Positions 24,258 through 35,230 of a DNA stretch of 64,000 bases are shown here, one piece after another. This DNA is from Pezizomycotina sp. ARF18 (lineage: Eukaryota > Ascomycota). The stretch spans positions 411,329 through 475,328 of the forward strand of contig AZLU01000001.1 in NCBI GenBank assembly GCA_002224055.1. Direction: 5' to 3'. The first letter of the stretch is position 1, and the number at the start of each line of letters is the position of its first letter. Below the pieces are notes generated by a model. That model saw only the letters and a list, made by a program, of their open reading frames with translations. It ran no database searches and had not been told where the DNA came from. The translations under genes and the position numbers were made by a program.

Positions 24258-27200
24258 ATGCTAATTCTTAATCTAGATCGATGTCCGTCTTCGAAGTATC
24301 CGTGGATTCAAAAGGGTTCAGACCGATTGTTTCGCAAAACTAACGAGAACCTTGACACGACCCTAACACTTTATACGGTTGGGCGTGGGTTAAAAAGCAC
24401 GTATATCGGCATTATCCCTCGTGATTTGGCCCAAACAATGGCATATCTGGTGTCCGAAGTCTCAATTGAAATAGATCCTTACATACCCCCCAGGAGCTTC
24501 AGTCCGATAGTGAGACGGAGTTGCTAGTATGTTGTCAGCTCTATGGTAGCTCGGAAACGCTCAGGGCCTCACAGAGTACCTAAATGAGAATGATATCTTT
24601 TTGCAAGATCCCGTAAACTCCGAAAGTCAATTAGTTATGTTAACCCTCAGGCATGGGTAGTCCAGTCGAAGTCCAGCAGATGCTTGATGAGGAACTTAGT
24701 CGCCCTCTCCAGGAAGAGTTCAAGCGACACGAAAATGAAATAGCAAGCATCTTCGACGAAGACTCTCAGCCGCTGCCAGTATCAGCCGATGAGGAGCCGT
24801 GGGACGGAATAAATATCAGTAACAAGATCACAACATCATTACTCGAGTTAGTCACATTCCACGCCTTACGTCTAATATGAGAACTTATGTATGCCTGGAT
24901 GATAAGCTGAACAATACTCTAGAACACAGTTGCTAGGAGTTAATTATATGGCGCTCCGCGAGAGAAGGCCCTGGTTTTTGCCTACTCTGTGGAAGAGACA
25001 GCCTAACTTTTACTCGTAAGCACGCATTCTATATATATATTGCTGCTTATTCTAACATCCTACTTCAGGTATTCCTGCGAATTGACAGACCAAACCATAT
25101 ACACTGAACCACCTATTCCTCGAGGAGGTAAGTACTTAAACATTGCTCCAAATGAAATAGCTTATGACCACTGACCATAGATTTGCAGGGATTCTGGCGG
25201 ATGAAATGGGGCTGGGCAAGTCGTTAACGACTTTAGCTCTGATAACATCAATCCTAGATTTTCCAAGTCCAGAAGAGCGACTTTCTACAGTTAAAACCAC
25301 CTTGCTTATAACACCAACCATAAGTATGAAATACCTCTTTTCCCGGCTGCCCTTCATCGCTTCACAAAAGACATATATTAACGTTCTGCTTAGCTATCGC
25401 TAGCTGGAAAGAACAGCTCTCGAGGTAAGATATCGCAAACGCCGACAAATTTATTAGCAAATATTCATAAGCTACTGCTTACCGGACCTCTTACTACATA
25501 GACACACATCCGGTATAACAGTATTGTTTTACCTTAGTCGGAAAATGTCTCGTCTCGTTTTTACTTCATATGATTTAATTATAACAACTTACGGAATGAT
25601 CTCGGCAGAAAAGCGAGGAAATATCCAATATGACTCGCTACAGGGAACAAGATGGTTTAGAATCATCCTAGATGAGGCCCACACGATCAGGAGTCGAAGC
25701 GCAGCACAATCAAAGTTGATTTGCAGTCTAAATGCCGAGCGCCGTTGGTGTCTGACGGGCACGCCCACGCAAAACAAATTAGATGATCTAGGCTCTCTGC
25801 TCCAATTTTGCGACTCCGTCCTATCGATACGAGGAGAGAGTTCACTCGTTCAATCGTGAACCCTTTAAAGCATAGGCAGCCCCGTGGATTGGAGAATCTA
25901 CGCCGGCTTATCGCCGCCACAACATTGCGCCGGACAAAGAAGCGGCTTGTCGGTGCCACAGCCCTGCCTGAGCGGCACGATCTCATTCAGCAACTAGTTC
26001 TGACAGACGATGAGATGAAGCTCTATAAATTTATAATCAATGAAACAAGAAGGCAGATACAAAAGGCGCTGGATTCTGGGTCCTGTAGCATTCGTATGGC
26101 ATCACAGTGCCTCATCAGGCTTCGACAGGCATGCAATGCTAGTGCACTTTTACCTCAACAAATCCTGGACAGCTTTGAGAAGGAGAGGATAATTGACGAA
26201 AGTAGTTAACGTGTATGAATGCTTGTGAAACTGCGGAGACGAAATCGAAAGGTCGCCAGCAAGTTTCGATTGCGGACACATCGTGTGCCCCAATGCTCAT
26301 TAGATGGAAAGAATTGCCCACTTTGCCACGCCGTGGAGGAGCTTGACCAGGACGAGCTGATCCAGCAGGACTTATGCGAAACGCCGGGGATTTTAACTCC
26401 TCAGCCTCCACAACCGACGCGCGTCAGCGATGAAAGTCTTTCCGAGCGCTCGAGCAAGGTCAAAGCCGTTGTGAACAACCTGTTGCGGAACAAAAGGTCT
26501 GCAGAGCAGCCGAAGAGGTAATAGTTTACACATTCTCTCTATTTACAATTCTCATAACTAACTTCCTACTAGTGTCGTATTTGCTTGCTGGACAAGAATG
26601 CTTGATATCATAGGTGAAGCCCTTGACGATGCGGGCATAGAATATACTCGCCTCAATGGCTCTATGAGTCTCAAGGCGAGAATAACTGAGATAAAGCGCT
26701 TCCGGGAAGATTACAATATTCATGTCCTACTAATCACGATCGGAAGCGGTAGCGTTGGTAAGACCCCATATGTTATGCAACTTTACAAATTTCTACTTTA
26801 CCGGGAGTTAATATATTATCCTCATTTATATAGTCTCGATCTTACGGCGGCATCGCAAGTCCATCTTGTAGAACCACAATACAACCCAATGCAGGAGGAG
26901 CAAGCCCTTGCTCGCGTGCATAGAATCGGCCAAACCAAGCCCGTAACTACAGTCAGATATATCGTTGAGATACCTATGAAACGGTAATGCTCCTTCAGCA
27001 GAAAATTCTCTTAGCTATTGCACAGATACTCTTTCGCTATCCTGCGAGTATTCGCTAACAAGATCTCCTATTTATCTTGCCAGGAGATACAAGCACTGCA
27101 AGAAGAGAAGACAATGTTAGCAGAACTTTGCGGCGCCGGGAAAGATGGAAAAGATGGGAGAACCAAACTAGAGGTAAGTCTCGGTAATGTGTCCCTTGAT

Positions 27201-27259
27201 ATACGAATACATGGGTATACTGATTGCTCTCTCAGAGATTGAAAGCGGTCCTAAAATGA
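24258..27259 (+). CDS. RING-SNF2 helicase, Rad5/HLTF/Rad16-like
   Basis: An SNF2-family DNA translocase. N-terminal pieces (LTLYTVG..., YIGIIPRDLAQTMAYLV, NENDIFLQDPVNSESQ) fit the region ahead of the helicase in fungal Rad5/HLTF-like proteins and may include a HIRAN-like fold. Helicase motifs: FAGILADEMGLGKSLTTLALI (motif I, after the intron 25128-25188), ILDEAHTIRS (motif II, DEAH), RRWCLTGTPTQNKLDDL (III), LRRTKKRL, a C3HC4 RING-like Cys/His cluster (FDCGHIVCP, CSLDGKNCPLCHA, about 26230-26320), then VVFACWTRMLDIIGEAL (IV), VHLVEPQYNPMQEEQALARVHRIGQTKPV (V-VI). The last intron is 27174-27235 and the stop is at 27257-27259. Such enzymes act in post-replication repair or as SUMO/ubiquitin-targeted translocases in the nucleus. 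A few frame changes occur. It is divergent from the NLR gene. Confidence 0.85.
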
Positions 27260-28100
27260 GCAGCTATACTACACTTAATCCGTCCCAGTCAGGTAATATA
27301 AACAGTTGGATAGAAGGATCGTTTAAAGTTAACGAGAATCGTGACCTTGTGAACAAAGACAGCAACCAGCTCTGTATAATTCGTCGCCAATTCAAGTATA
27401 ATTGGGCTGATTTAGGACATTTCTCAATGCTTAAAGAGTGAATCGCGCTAAGTTTCATCCGGCTGGAGGCGCCCAAAGCTCCCAAGATCTTGAGCTGTTT
27501 CTCGGCCGACTGTCTTTCATAAACCAAGTTTGGAGTTTGCGACCAAGAATCGCGGATATTGTTTACGATGAAATGTAATGTAAAACTTCTTAGTTTCTAA
27601 TTTGCTATTGATACCGGCGCTTGATACAAGCCAAACCCTTGCTATACGCCCATCGTACCACTAAGCTGAGTTGATGTATTATTCTATTGAGGATGAGATA
27701 AATTATGCCTACAGCGTTATCGCTTCCATAAATTAAGAGTTTAAACTATGGGCCGAGCGCAGACAACTAACTGTTGGCAGTTGCGCAAACACTGCGCGCG
27801 AACCAAGGCTGATGGAACGCGTTGATGACGTGAGATTTTTTATTGGCGATCCAAAACAAGGCCTTGCCAACCCACGATCAAGGAATGGCGATGCCTTTTG
27901 GGACCTTTCCCAGACTTATTACAAGATAAAATGTCCTGCGAGACAACATTTCTTTTTGATTACAGTAATATTCTAAACAAGCTACAGGGCTTACATTTTA
28001 TGTTGTTATCGGAATCCAAAATCATAGATTAGTTTCTAGAGGTTTAATACCGTTGAGGCTGTTTCCTCTACCCAAAATCTTTATAACCCACCAAGGATCA
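27260..28100. other. Intergenic, no gene seen
   Basis: AT-rich DNA downstream of the helicase gene with only short open frames. It includes an 80-codon frame on the plus strand (about 27187-27441) that overlaps the helicase 3' end and has no family signature. Confidence 0.45.
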
Positions 28101-28102
28101 CC

Positions 28103-28453
28103 ATGCTAGACTTCATCTACAATTTCATGGTCTCCATGACCACCGGCGACAAAAATTCAACCATGGAAGCTTCATCATTACCGCAAGAACCCATGCCCGC
28201 ACTACCCTCGACATCCTTCTATGCATTATCGATAACATCCCTGCGACGGACGTCGCCACGCTCGCTTCGCTTCGGCTCACCAACTCCCTCTATGCGTCGC
28301 GCAACTCGTAAACTCTTCAGTATCGTCGTCTTAACAAAAGACCTAAAAACAATACAAGCTAAATCAAATTTATCCTCCGGAGCGACATGCTACAATACGT
28401 CCGACGGTGCAAATATACGAATCCGCGTTCTACGTTGTTTCAAAACCGACTAA
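28103..28453 (+). pseudogene. F-box-like fragment
   Basis: A start at 28103 leads to MLDFIYNFMVSMTT. In the adjacent frame (about 28195-28310) the segment LDILLCIIDNIPATDVATLASLRLTNSLYASR has the spacing of a fungal F-box (Leu/Ile-rich helix, then SLRLTN). F-box proteins link substrates to SCF ubiquitin ligases. No substrate-binding repeats are visible downstream, although scattered helical frames continue to about 28870. The call is tentative. Confidence 0.3.
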
Positions 28454-28459
28454 AGAAAT

Positions 28460-30490
28460 ACTGGGCGCTGCTTTCACGCATTTAAAACCCGTTTACCTCT
28501 ATAATACACCGCGAATCTCCTGGTAGTGGTATAAAAAGCTCCAAAGAGTACGATGGAACGGAAGACTGCTTCGCGAGTATGTTCCTCAGTGATCAGGAGT
28601 ATAGTAAGAGGGAGTGGATGACGCCGGCGGTCGAACTACCGGAGACATATTTTGGTTATTGAGGCTCTTCAGAATCGCGGTATTGAGGTCGAGTATTCTT
28701 TGACGGAACAATTATAGCTGGAGAAAAGGGAAGGTTCAAGGGGCTTGTTGACTACCACCTCGGCGTAAACGGTAGAGAGGTGCCGCCGATATCTCAGATG
28801 GCGATGTCGCAGTGGTGGGGATGAGAGAGAGGCAGTTGCGGCTGCGTGGGTTATAAGATATGAAAATCCAGTCCATTTGATGTCCTAAACGAAGTATTTG
28901 TTTGCAGGATTTTGTATATATTTATTTCGATTATATTTATGGCTATGTATCTTCGTATTCGACGTTTCGCGTTCTACTACTATTAGCGTATCATGGTTGC
29001 TTCGAGTTTGTATGAGTAAGGAATGGCTACTGAAAGAACCTCAGGTGCTGAAGATTTTCGTATCTATTAGCACATCTGTGACATATCGATCCATGCGCGA
29101 CACGACTCTTGAGATAATTGGTTAACGAAGTTGCCAGTATCGTCCAGTGATTTCCTCAGTCAGCACAGCCATAGGAATGATTTGCAAATTACCTCAGGTA
29201 GTGCATAGATTTTTTTTTTTTCTGGTATTATTTCTTTAAACGGTATTAGCACCTCGCCTCCGACGAGGTCTCTAGATCTTCGACTCAGCATTAGTTGCAG
29301 TGAGTAAGAAAATTGGAGTGCGACTTTTAGGTCAGTATCATCTTGCTTTATGAGTCTGCTTACTTTTTGTATTATACGAGAATACAATTATCATCGAAGT
29401 TCTTCAATAATCGATTTGAATAAATACAAAACTTCTTTCTTAATTGCGTCGCAGCGCAAAATATAGAAGATGCGCCTGTTGGAAAAGACTCCAATTCTCA
29501 AACAGCCGTACTCGCCATTATTCGAGAATGAAACCATAGAATAGCATTACATTTTCATCTATATATCCAATCCTCATATAGAATATGCACGATATCCCAA
29601 CTCTTAAACAAACCAGAAGTAATATCTAACTTCAGTAGGAACATGATACTGTCCCGCAGGGAAGCTCTCAAACATCGCAACAACGCCTCGAGATATACGC
29701 GCGACGGAGAGATACAGTTACACCGAACACTCCGGAACTTTATTAGAGTAGAATCTTCGACTTTTAAGTGATAACTCGTGTATCCAGATCTGCATGTTTA
29801 GTGGTGACGACAGCGACCGACCGGACTTTCTGGGGGACCTTTGCAAATTTACCGTAGCGAAAACACTGCCGAGATGCTCTGGGAGGGAAAAATAACCATG
29901 GATGAAGCCTTAAGACCGCCCATTAAATCACCAAATTTTCGTCCCTGAGATGCAAGTCTCGAGTCTGTCCATGCGAGGCCGCGTAAACATAAGGCTGCAT
30001 GGATATTGTTCCTGATTCCAGAAACCTCAGCCTCTGGATATATCAATCGATCCGGCCCTTTCGCCGAAACAAACTGGAACTCTATTCACATGAAATTTTG
30101 CGGTAAACCGTTGTAGCCGTTAGGTATTACCGACAGCTAGTTTATTCCAAAACCTCTCACTGTTTTACAACTCGGCGGTACGTGTAAAACGGAAAGCCAA
30201 ATGCTTATACCGGCACTTAATTCCTGACGTTATAGTTTATGTCTTCAGTGCACGATTGTGGGGCAGATTTTATAAAAAGGGAGATCTAGACGAATTGGTG
30301 ACCGAATTTTATTAAAACCTTGTTCTCTGGAATCTAAATAAAACTCCACATGTAGCTTTTCAATTAAATACTTATAGCAACAGACAACGATCTCCAGACT
30401 TCAATACTTCATCCAACTACCTCAATTAACCGAAGTAACAATCACCCAGGCTAAGAAACCTCTGCAGCAAAAGCGGACCCGGATTACCAG
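28460..30490. other. Two-kilobase gap with no supported gene
   Basis: AT-rich sequence. Minus-strand frames at 29160-29387 and 29849-30046 are open but unremarkable. The 5' flank of the dehydrogenase gene lies at its right end. Confidence 0.45.
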
Positions 30491-30494
30491 CAAA

Positions 30495-31514
30495 ATGGGT
30501 GACCTCTGGAAGAGCGTGTTCCCGCCGAAGCCCACCTTCGTGGAGAAAGACATCCCCGATCTTCATGGCAAGGTTTACCTCGTCACCGGAGGAGCCAGTG
30601 GCGTCGGTTTCGAACTATGCAAGGTACTCACTGAACCTTCTTCGTGCATGGGATTTATGAAACTAATCTTTCGTCACCTAGATGCTCTACGAAAAGAACG
30701 GCACCGTCTACCTCGCGGCCGCTCGCAGTCCAACGGCGACACCGCCATCGCCAAAATCAAGGAACTCTGCCCGTCCGCCGAAGGCGCAATCCACTTTCTC
30801 CAACTCGACCTGGGCGACTTAACCACCATCAAAGCCTCTGCCGACGAATTCAAATCCAAGAGCGCCGCCTCGACGTCATCGTCCACAACGCCGGCGTCAT
30901 GATCCCACCCCCGAACTCCAAAACAGCTCAAGGCTGGGAGCTCCAGTTCGGCACTAACGTCCTCGCCCCTTCGTTTCCAAAAACACCTACAACCCCTCCT
31001 CCTCGAAACCGCAAAGATAGCCCCGAAAATAGCGTCCGCGTCTGTTGGGCGAGTAGTTTGGCGATGCAAATCTCGCCGAAGACGGGTGTGGACTACGATG
31101 ACCTCGCGGAACTAGGTAACAAGAAGCTATCGGCCATATACTACATCAGCAACCAGACCAAGTACGCGCAGTCGAAGGCGGCGAACAACATCCTCGCGGC
31201 GGCGTACGCGAGGAAGTTTAGCGATACGGGGGTTATAAGCTTAAGTTTCAACCGGGAATCTGAAGACCAATTTAACGAGGCACTCGCCGTGGTGGTACTG
31301 GCTGATCGAGAATTTTTGCTGTATCCGGCTAGGTTCGGTGGTCTCACGGAGCTGTTTGCGCGCTGAGTCCGACCGTTGACCAGAGTAGGAATGGTGCGGT
31401 TATTGAGCCGTGGGTAGGTTCGCGAAGTTGAGGAAGGATATCGAGAAGAGCGTCGAGGAAGGCGGCGCGGAGAAATTATGGGAGTGGTGCGACGATAAGA
31501 CCAAGGAATATTGA
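30495..31514 (+). CDS. Short-chain dehydrogenase/reductase (SDR)
   Basis: A classical-type SDR, an NAD(P)-dependent oxidoreductase of the fungal group related to retinol dehydrogenase/WWOX-like proteins (Bli-4-like). It starts MGDLWKSVFPPKPTF; the cofactor site VYLVTGGASGVGFELCK (GxxxGxG) ends exon 1. The intron is 30624-30681. Exon 2 reads MLYEKNGTVYLAARS, FLQLDLGDLTTIKASADEF, VIVHNAGVM (NAG motif), then the active site YAQSKAANNILAA (YxxxK) at about 31160-31200, and ends DIEKSVEEGGAEKLWEWCDDKTKEY with the stop at 31512-31514. The length, about 320 codons, is normal. Frame breaks near 30719, 30880 and 31250-31440 fit single-base losses (ggcc for gggcc/ggccc at 30717-30720). The substrate is unknown. 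Confidence 0.88.
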
Positions 31515-32696
31515 GTCGAAGGGAGCGGTGAGATTTAAACGGGAGAAAATTTGAATCACAACACATGTCATCGAGAGGACGTCTGCGCAATCTCAGGACG
31601 AAGGTATCGCGTCGTTCTCTCAAAACATTTTTTTCTCTTTGATTGTGATTTCAGTTCGTCTAGTTTATACGCACTATCAATACTGTATAATAATACTAAT
31701 ATTTTCTTTGCCTTTGAAACACATTTGAGATAGCCCGAATTGTGACTACATTTTAATACCCTATGACATTAACTTGGTAAAACATAGGCCATCCTATCCG
31801 TATAATAGGCGTCCCCGAAGGTTATAGTCTCCGGTCGTCTCAATTGTTTCACTTGGCATAATAATATAACTATTTATTCGGAGCCCAAGTCTCTTGACCA
31901 TCGTATACAGAAGCAACTCCGACATTACTACCCAAGACAAACCGATAAGTCGCTGAATATATATATCAGTGGTTTACCGAGTGTACAATCACGGCAACTT
32001 TTCTTTGTTCATAATAAGATTTATCAATTACAGCTGTTTGCAAAGAGGAAACTACGTATACCAAACCCGCACGCTTGTGAATTCTCTGCTCGAGGAATGC
32101 TCTTAATATAAGCTTATGATAGCAGACAATAGTCTTAATACCGTTAAGAAGCTGATAATGAAACTATGCCTCTAAGACTACTGGAATGTTTTGAAATGAA
32201 AGCAATATCCCTTTGAGTTCTTCATCCAACGGTCCAGAATCCAGATCATAGCGGGGCGAAAACAAAACAAAAACGCGTAAGGCTTATCGGACGCCACCTA
32301 AGATCGTCCATCTCGGAAGTGAAATTGTCACTTCCGCTGGGCTCTCAATCACATTCCAAAACGCCTCCCCCCCAAAGGTGTCACATTCCGTCCTTGCAGG
32401 AAGGAAAAAAATTACCCCTTGCTGCGGCAAAAGGCAATCGCCATGGAAAAGAAAAGCAAAAAAGCTGAGACGGAACACGTGTAGTGTTTGAAATAAAAGA
32501 TCTATCGCTGGAGGTCCCCTTATTCTTCTTTTCTTTTCTTTCTCTTTACAATCCATTTCTTCAAAGTTTGTTATTATTTTTCATCACTTTAGAGCGCTTC
32601 ATGATTGTGATGAGATAGACGAATCTATACCACGTTCAACAAGTTCAACAATCATTGCGAGTTTTTATTTTTGTTTACGGTTACGGTTACGGCGCC
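31515..32696. other. Intergenic, no gene seen
   Basis: AT-rich spacer between the SDR and HIT genes. A TTACGG triplet repeat (about 32674-32691) sits just before the HIT gene start region. No other structure was seen. Confidence 0.45.
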
Positions 32697-33343
32697 ATGA
32701 AAGCGATGCTACGAAATAGTGGGAGACGGAGGAGGATACATGTTCCTTTTGCGCCGGAACCTTTATTATTACCGATGTTCTGTACCAGGTAACACCGCAG
32801 GCCGTTATTCTTCACCTTAACTTACAAATATTAACCAAACCGCTCTGTTTCCCCGATCTAGGACGAACAAATCGTCGTGATCCGCGACTACAAACCCGCC
32901 GGAATGGACCACTGGCTAATATGCCCCGCATCACATCCGCGACGTCGAGTGCCTCTCCCCGCCGACCTACCTTTACTCACGAAAATGATGTCCATCCGCG
33001 ACACACTCTTACGACAACGACACCGTCCATACCGCGAACATCGTCGAGAATACACACCGGTTTCCACAGGGGCAGGCGGAAAGTGCAGTTTTCCTTACCC
33101 TTTGGGATCGGCAGGGAGGTTTCTTTGCCGGATATTATAAGCGTGCGGCATTTACACATGCACGTCATCGTCGACCCGTATAAGGCGCGCAAATTCGTCA
33201 AGTATAATTCGTGAATCTAGTGTTTTGGATCGGATCGATGAGGTTATGAAGAGGTAAGGCTTATAGAGAAGGGTCGGTTGATTAAGGGAAAGATGAAGGC
33301 GGAAGTGGTGGAGGATACGAAGGACAAGGTTGATAGGGCTTAG
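32697..33343 (+). CDS. HIT-domain hydrolase, HINT3-like
   Basis: A histidine triad family protein (nucleoside phosphoramidate or nucleotide hydrolase). Exon 1 ends with a CxxC-like segment CSFCAGTFIITDVLYQ. The intron is 32789-32861. Exon 2 continues DEQIVVIRDYKPAGMDHWLICP, PADLPLLTKMMSIRDTLL, PFGIGREVSLPDIISVRHLHMHVIVDP, where HLHMHV is the catalytic His-x-His-x-His core (about 33150-33168). The tail SSVLDRIDEVMKR, then RLIEKGRLIKGKMKAEVVEDT, ends at 33341-33343. The size, about 190 residues, fits fungal HINT3-like proteins. The frame shifts two or three times in exon 2 and once near 33255. The start is uncertain because the exon 1 frame is also broken. Confidence 0.78.
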
Positions 33344-34918
33344 CATGGCTTTTTTTTAGGGGCGTTATAGATTTGAGAATATCTTTGTTTTTTTTTTTTT
33401 TTTTTTTTTCTGTTATTTCGTTTCGTTGTACATCTAGTGCTAGTTTCATTCGAGGGATACCAATTGTGAAAATAGTATACATTTATTTAATCGACGATTT
33501 CATACCTAGATATGATGCGACCTAAACTAAAGTTTACCTTATGTGAATATTCTTCCAAGTCAACCTCTCTGCCTTGACTCACTACGGAAAAACATCTAAC
33601 CTGACGAGCATTTCAATCGCGCCCAAGCGTATTAACCACCGACGTCTTATTTTCACATTAGCAAATTCTTAGAGCACTAGAAATAGAGCCGGCCGGTACG
33701 AGCGTCGACTAAATCCTCCGTTCTATTCTGTTATATATCGTATATCTTCAACAATACCAACCATGTCCAGCTGATAAATGTTGCGAGTGTAGATAGGATT
33801 ACCCTTATCCACCATAGAGTATAATACTATAATTAGCAGCCTACTATTGCTGACCCCGCGGTTATAATTACGGATAAATTAACGCTTCCTACGTAGCGAT
33901 ATTGAAATTATTTTTTATCCACTATGTCATTTACTGCCGAGATCCGGGGCCGTTTCTCCCCCTTTTTTCAATAAAATTAAGGAAACGTATCTGGAACGGT
34001 GCCTGAAAATCCCTTCGCTAATTCGGGTAATTTCTCTGGGTATTATCGCAAGTTTGACGAATCCCTACATTTACTATACTTATAGGTAGTATTCATAGCA
34101 ATAAAGGTAGAAACATCCAGTAAACTTTTCTTTTGTAAGTTTTGCAGTTCAGCATTTGATATTACACCAAACGCGTGGGACCGATATCTTTCCTTATAGA
34201 TATATTCTACTGGTTAGGATAGAAGCTGAACAGCAACATTATATCGAGCGAGTATCAAACAAGTGGGAATACTGCGGAAGACTGAGTAGAGACTTCAAAA
34301 GTAATGAAAGTGCAAGGATACCTAGCTTCTAGATCTTAAAGGAGCCACAAATAAAATAAAAAGAAGACAAGCCTTACTTTCTAGACTCCTTAGCTAGCTA
34401 CTTAAATTATAATATAAAATATCTTACTTTTTGCTCTTGTGAAAGGCTCGCGTTACGCGAGTTTTTTTTTATAGTAGTGTTAAAAATAAAAAATTTTTTT
34501 AAAAAAGGCTTATTACTACGCGTAAACTATTCAACGAAATCAACTTCTTTCTTTTCTCCCTTCCTTCGCAAACAATCAACCACTTTTACCTCTACTACTA
34601 ACTAAAACCGTTCTCTATCTATACTAAACTAAGATTAACAACCAGCCTTGAGGAGATCGACTTGCCATATCAACTATATAACCGAGTAATCTCCAGATAC
34701 GGCAAACTCTAGCTCGCCTTTAAATTATAGTAACTCTAAAGGGGTATTCTGCTAGGTTAATAAAAGCTATTTGGCTGGCTCGGAGATATGAGATATTCCT
34801 TCTTTGGAGTACTAAAATAAACCTTTGCTTCGAAGACCATTAATTTACGATACGCTAATTCACGTAGAGATACCTTATAGCAATATGTTAGCGTACGTTT
34901 AAGTAGATAATGAATTAG
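33344..34918. other. Left edge of the AT-rich gene desert
   Basis: A T22 run lies at 33388-33409 in the 3' flank of the HIT gene; after that there is AT-rich sequence without a gene. A perfect 6-bp stem (ctcgcg/cgcgag, loop tta) followed by T9 occurs at 34447-34470. Sequence at 34640-34700 is locally readable (EEIDLPYQLYNRVISRYGKL) and may be a relic of a transposon-encoded protein, but no ends or catalytic motif were found. Confidence 0.4.
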
Positions 34919-35230
34919 TGCTAGCTATTGGGCATGCCAAAGAGGCATGACAAGTCTATAGGCATCGAGATGATGCTTATATAGCTGAGGAACAAGGAAC
35001 TTTAGCTGGAGATATCAAGATCTTAGCTATAGATGTCAAGGAGATTACGACGATAAGGCTCTGCGAGCCGTCGAGGCAGACTACATACATTATATTAAGA
35101 TTGTAGTATTATTAGTTTATTATATATAGTATCGTATATTCCTTAGTTAGTCTAGTTAGTTCTATAGTTAATCTATAAGTTTGATCCTATCCTATATTAT
35201 TAGATATTATACTATATATCTGCGCTAGTA
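34919..35230 (+). repeat. 5' LTR of the copia element
   Basis: It begins TG (tgctagctattggg) and ends at ctagta. It is alignable along its whole length with the copy at 39499-39812, differing almost only by C/T and G/A transitions. The outer (left) part is CpA- and TpG-rich and appears unaltered, while the inner (right) part is TpA-rich. Confidence 0.9.

Noticed and set aside
25136-25357. Minus-strand frame over the SNF2 motif I region
   Set aside because: It is the shadow of the plus-strand helicase exon and has no independent support.
32674-32691. TTACGG triplet repeat as an interstitial telomere
   Set aside because: Three units only, and the sequence is not the usual fungal TTAGGG; more likely chance.
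8000-34000. Idea that the accessory block is cargo of a Starship giant element
   Set aside because: An NLR gene and het-C can occur as Starship cargo, but no tyrosine-recombinase captain (DUF3435) or element ends were seen in this window.
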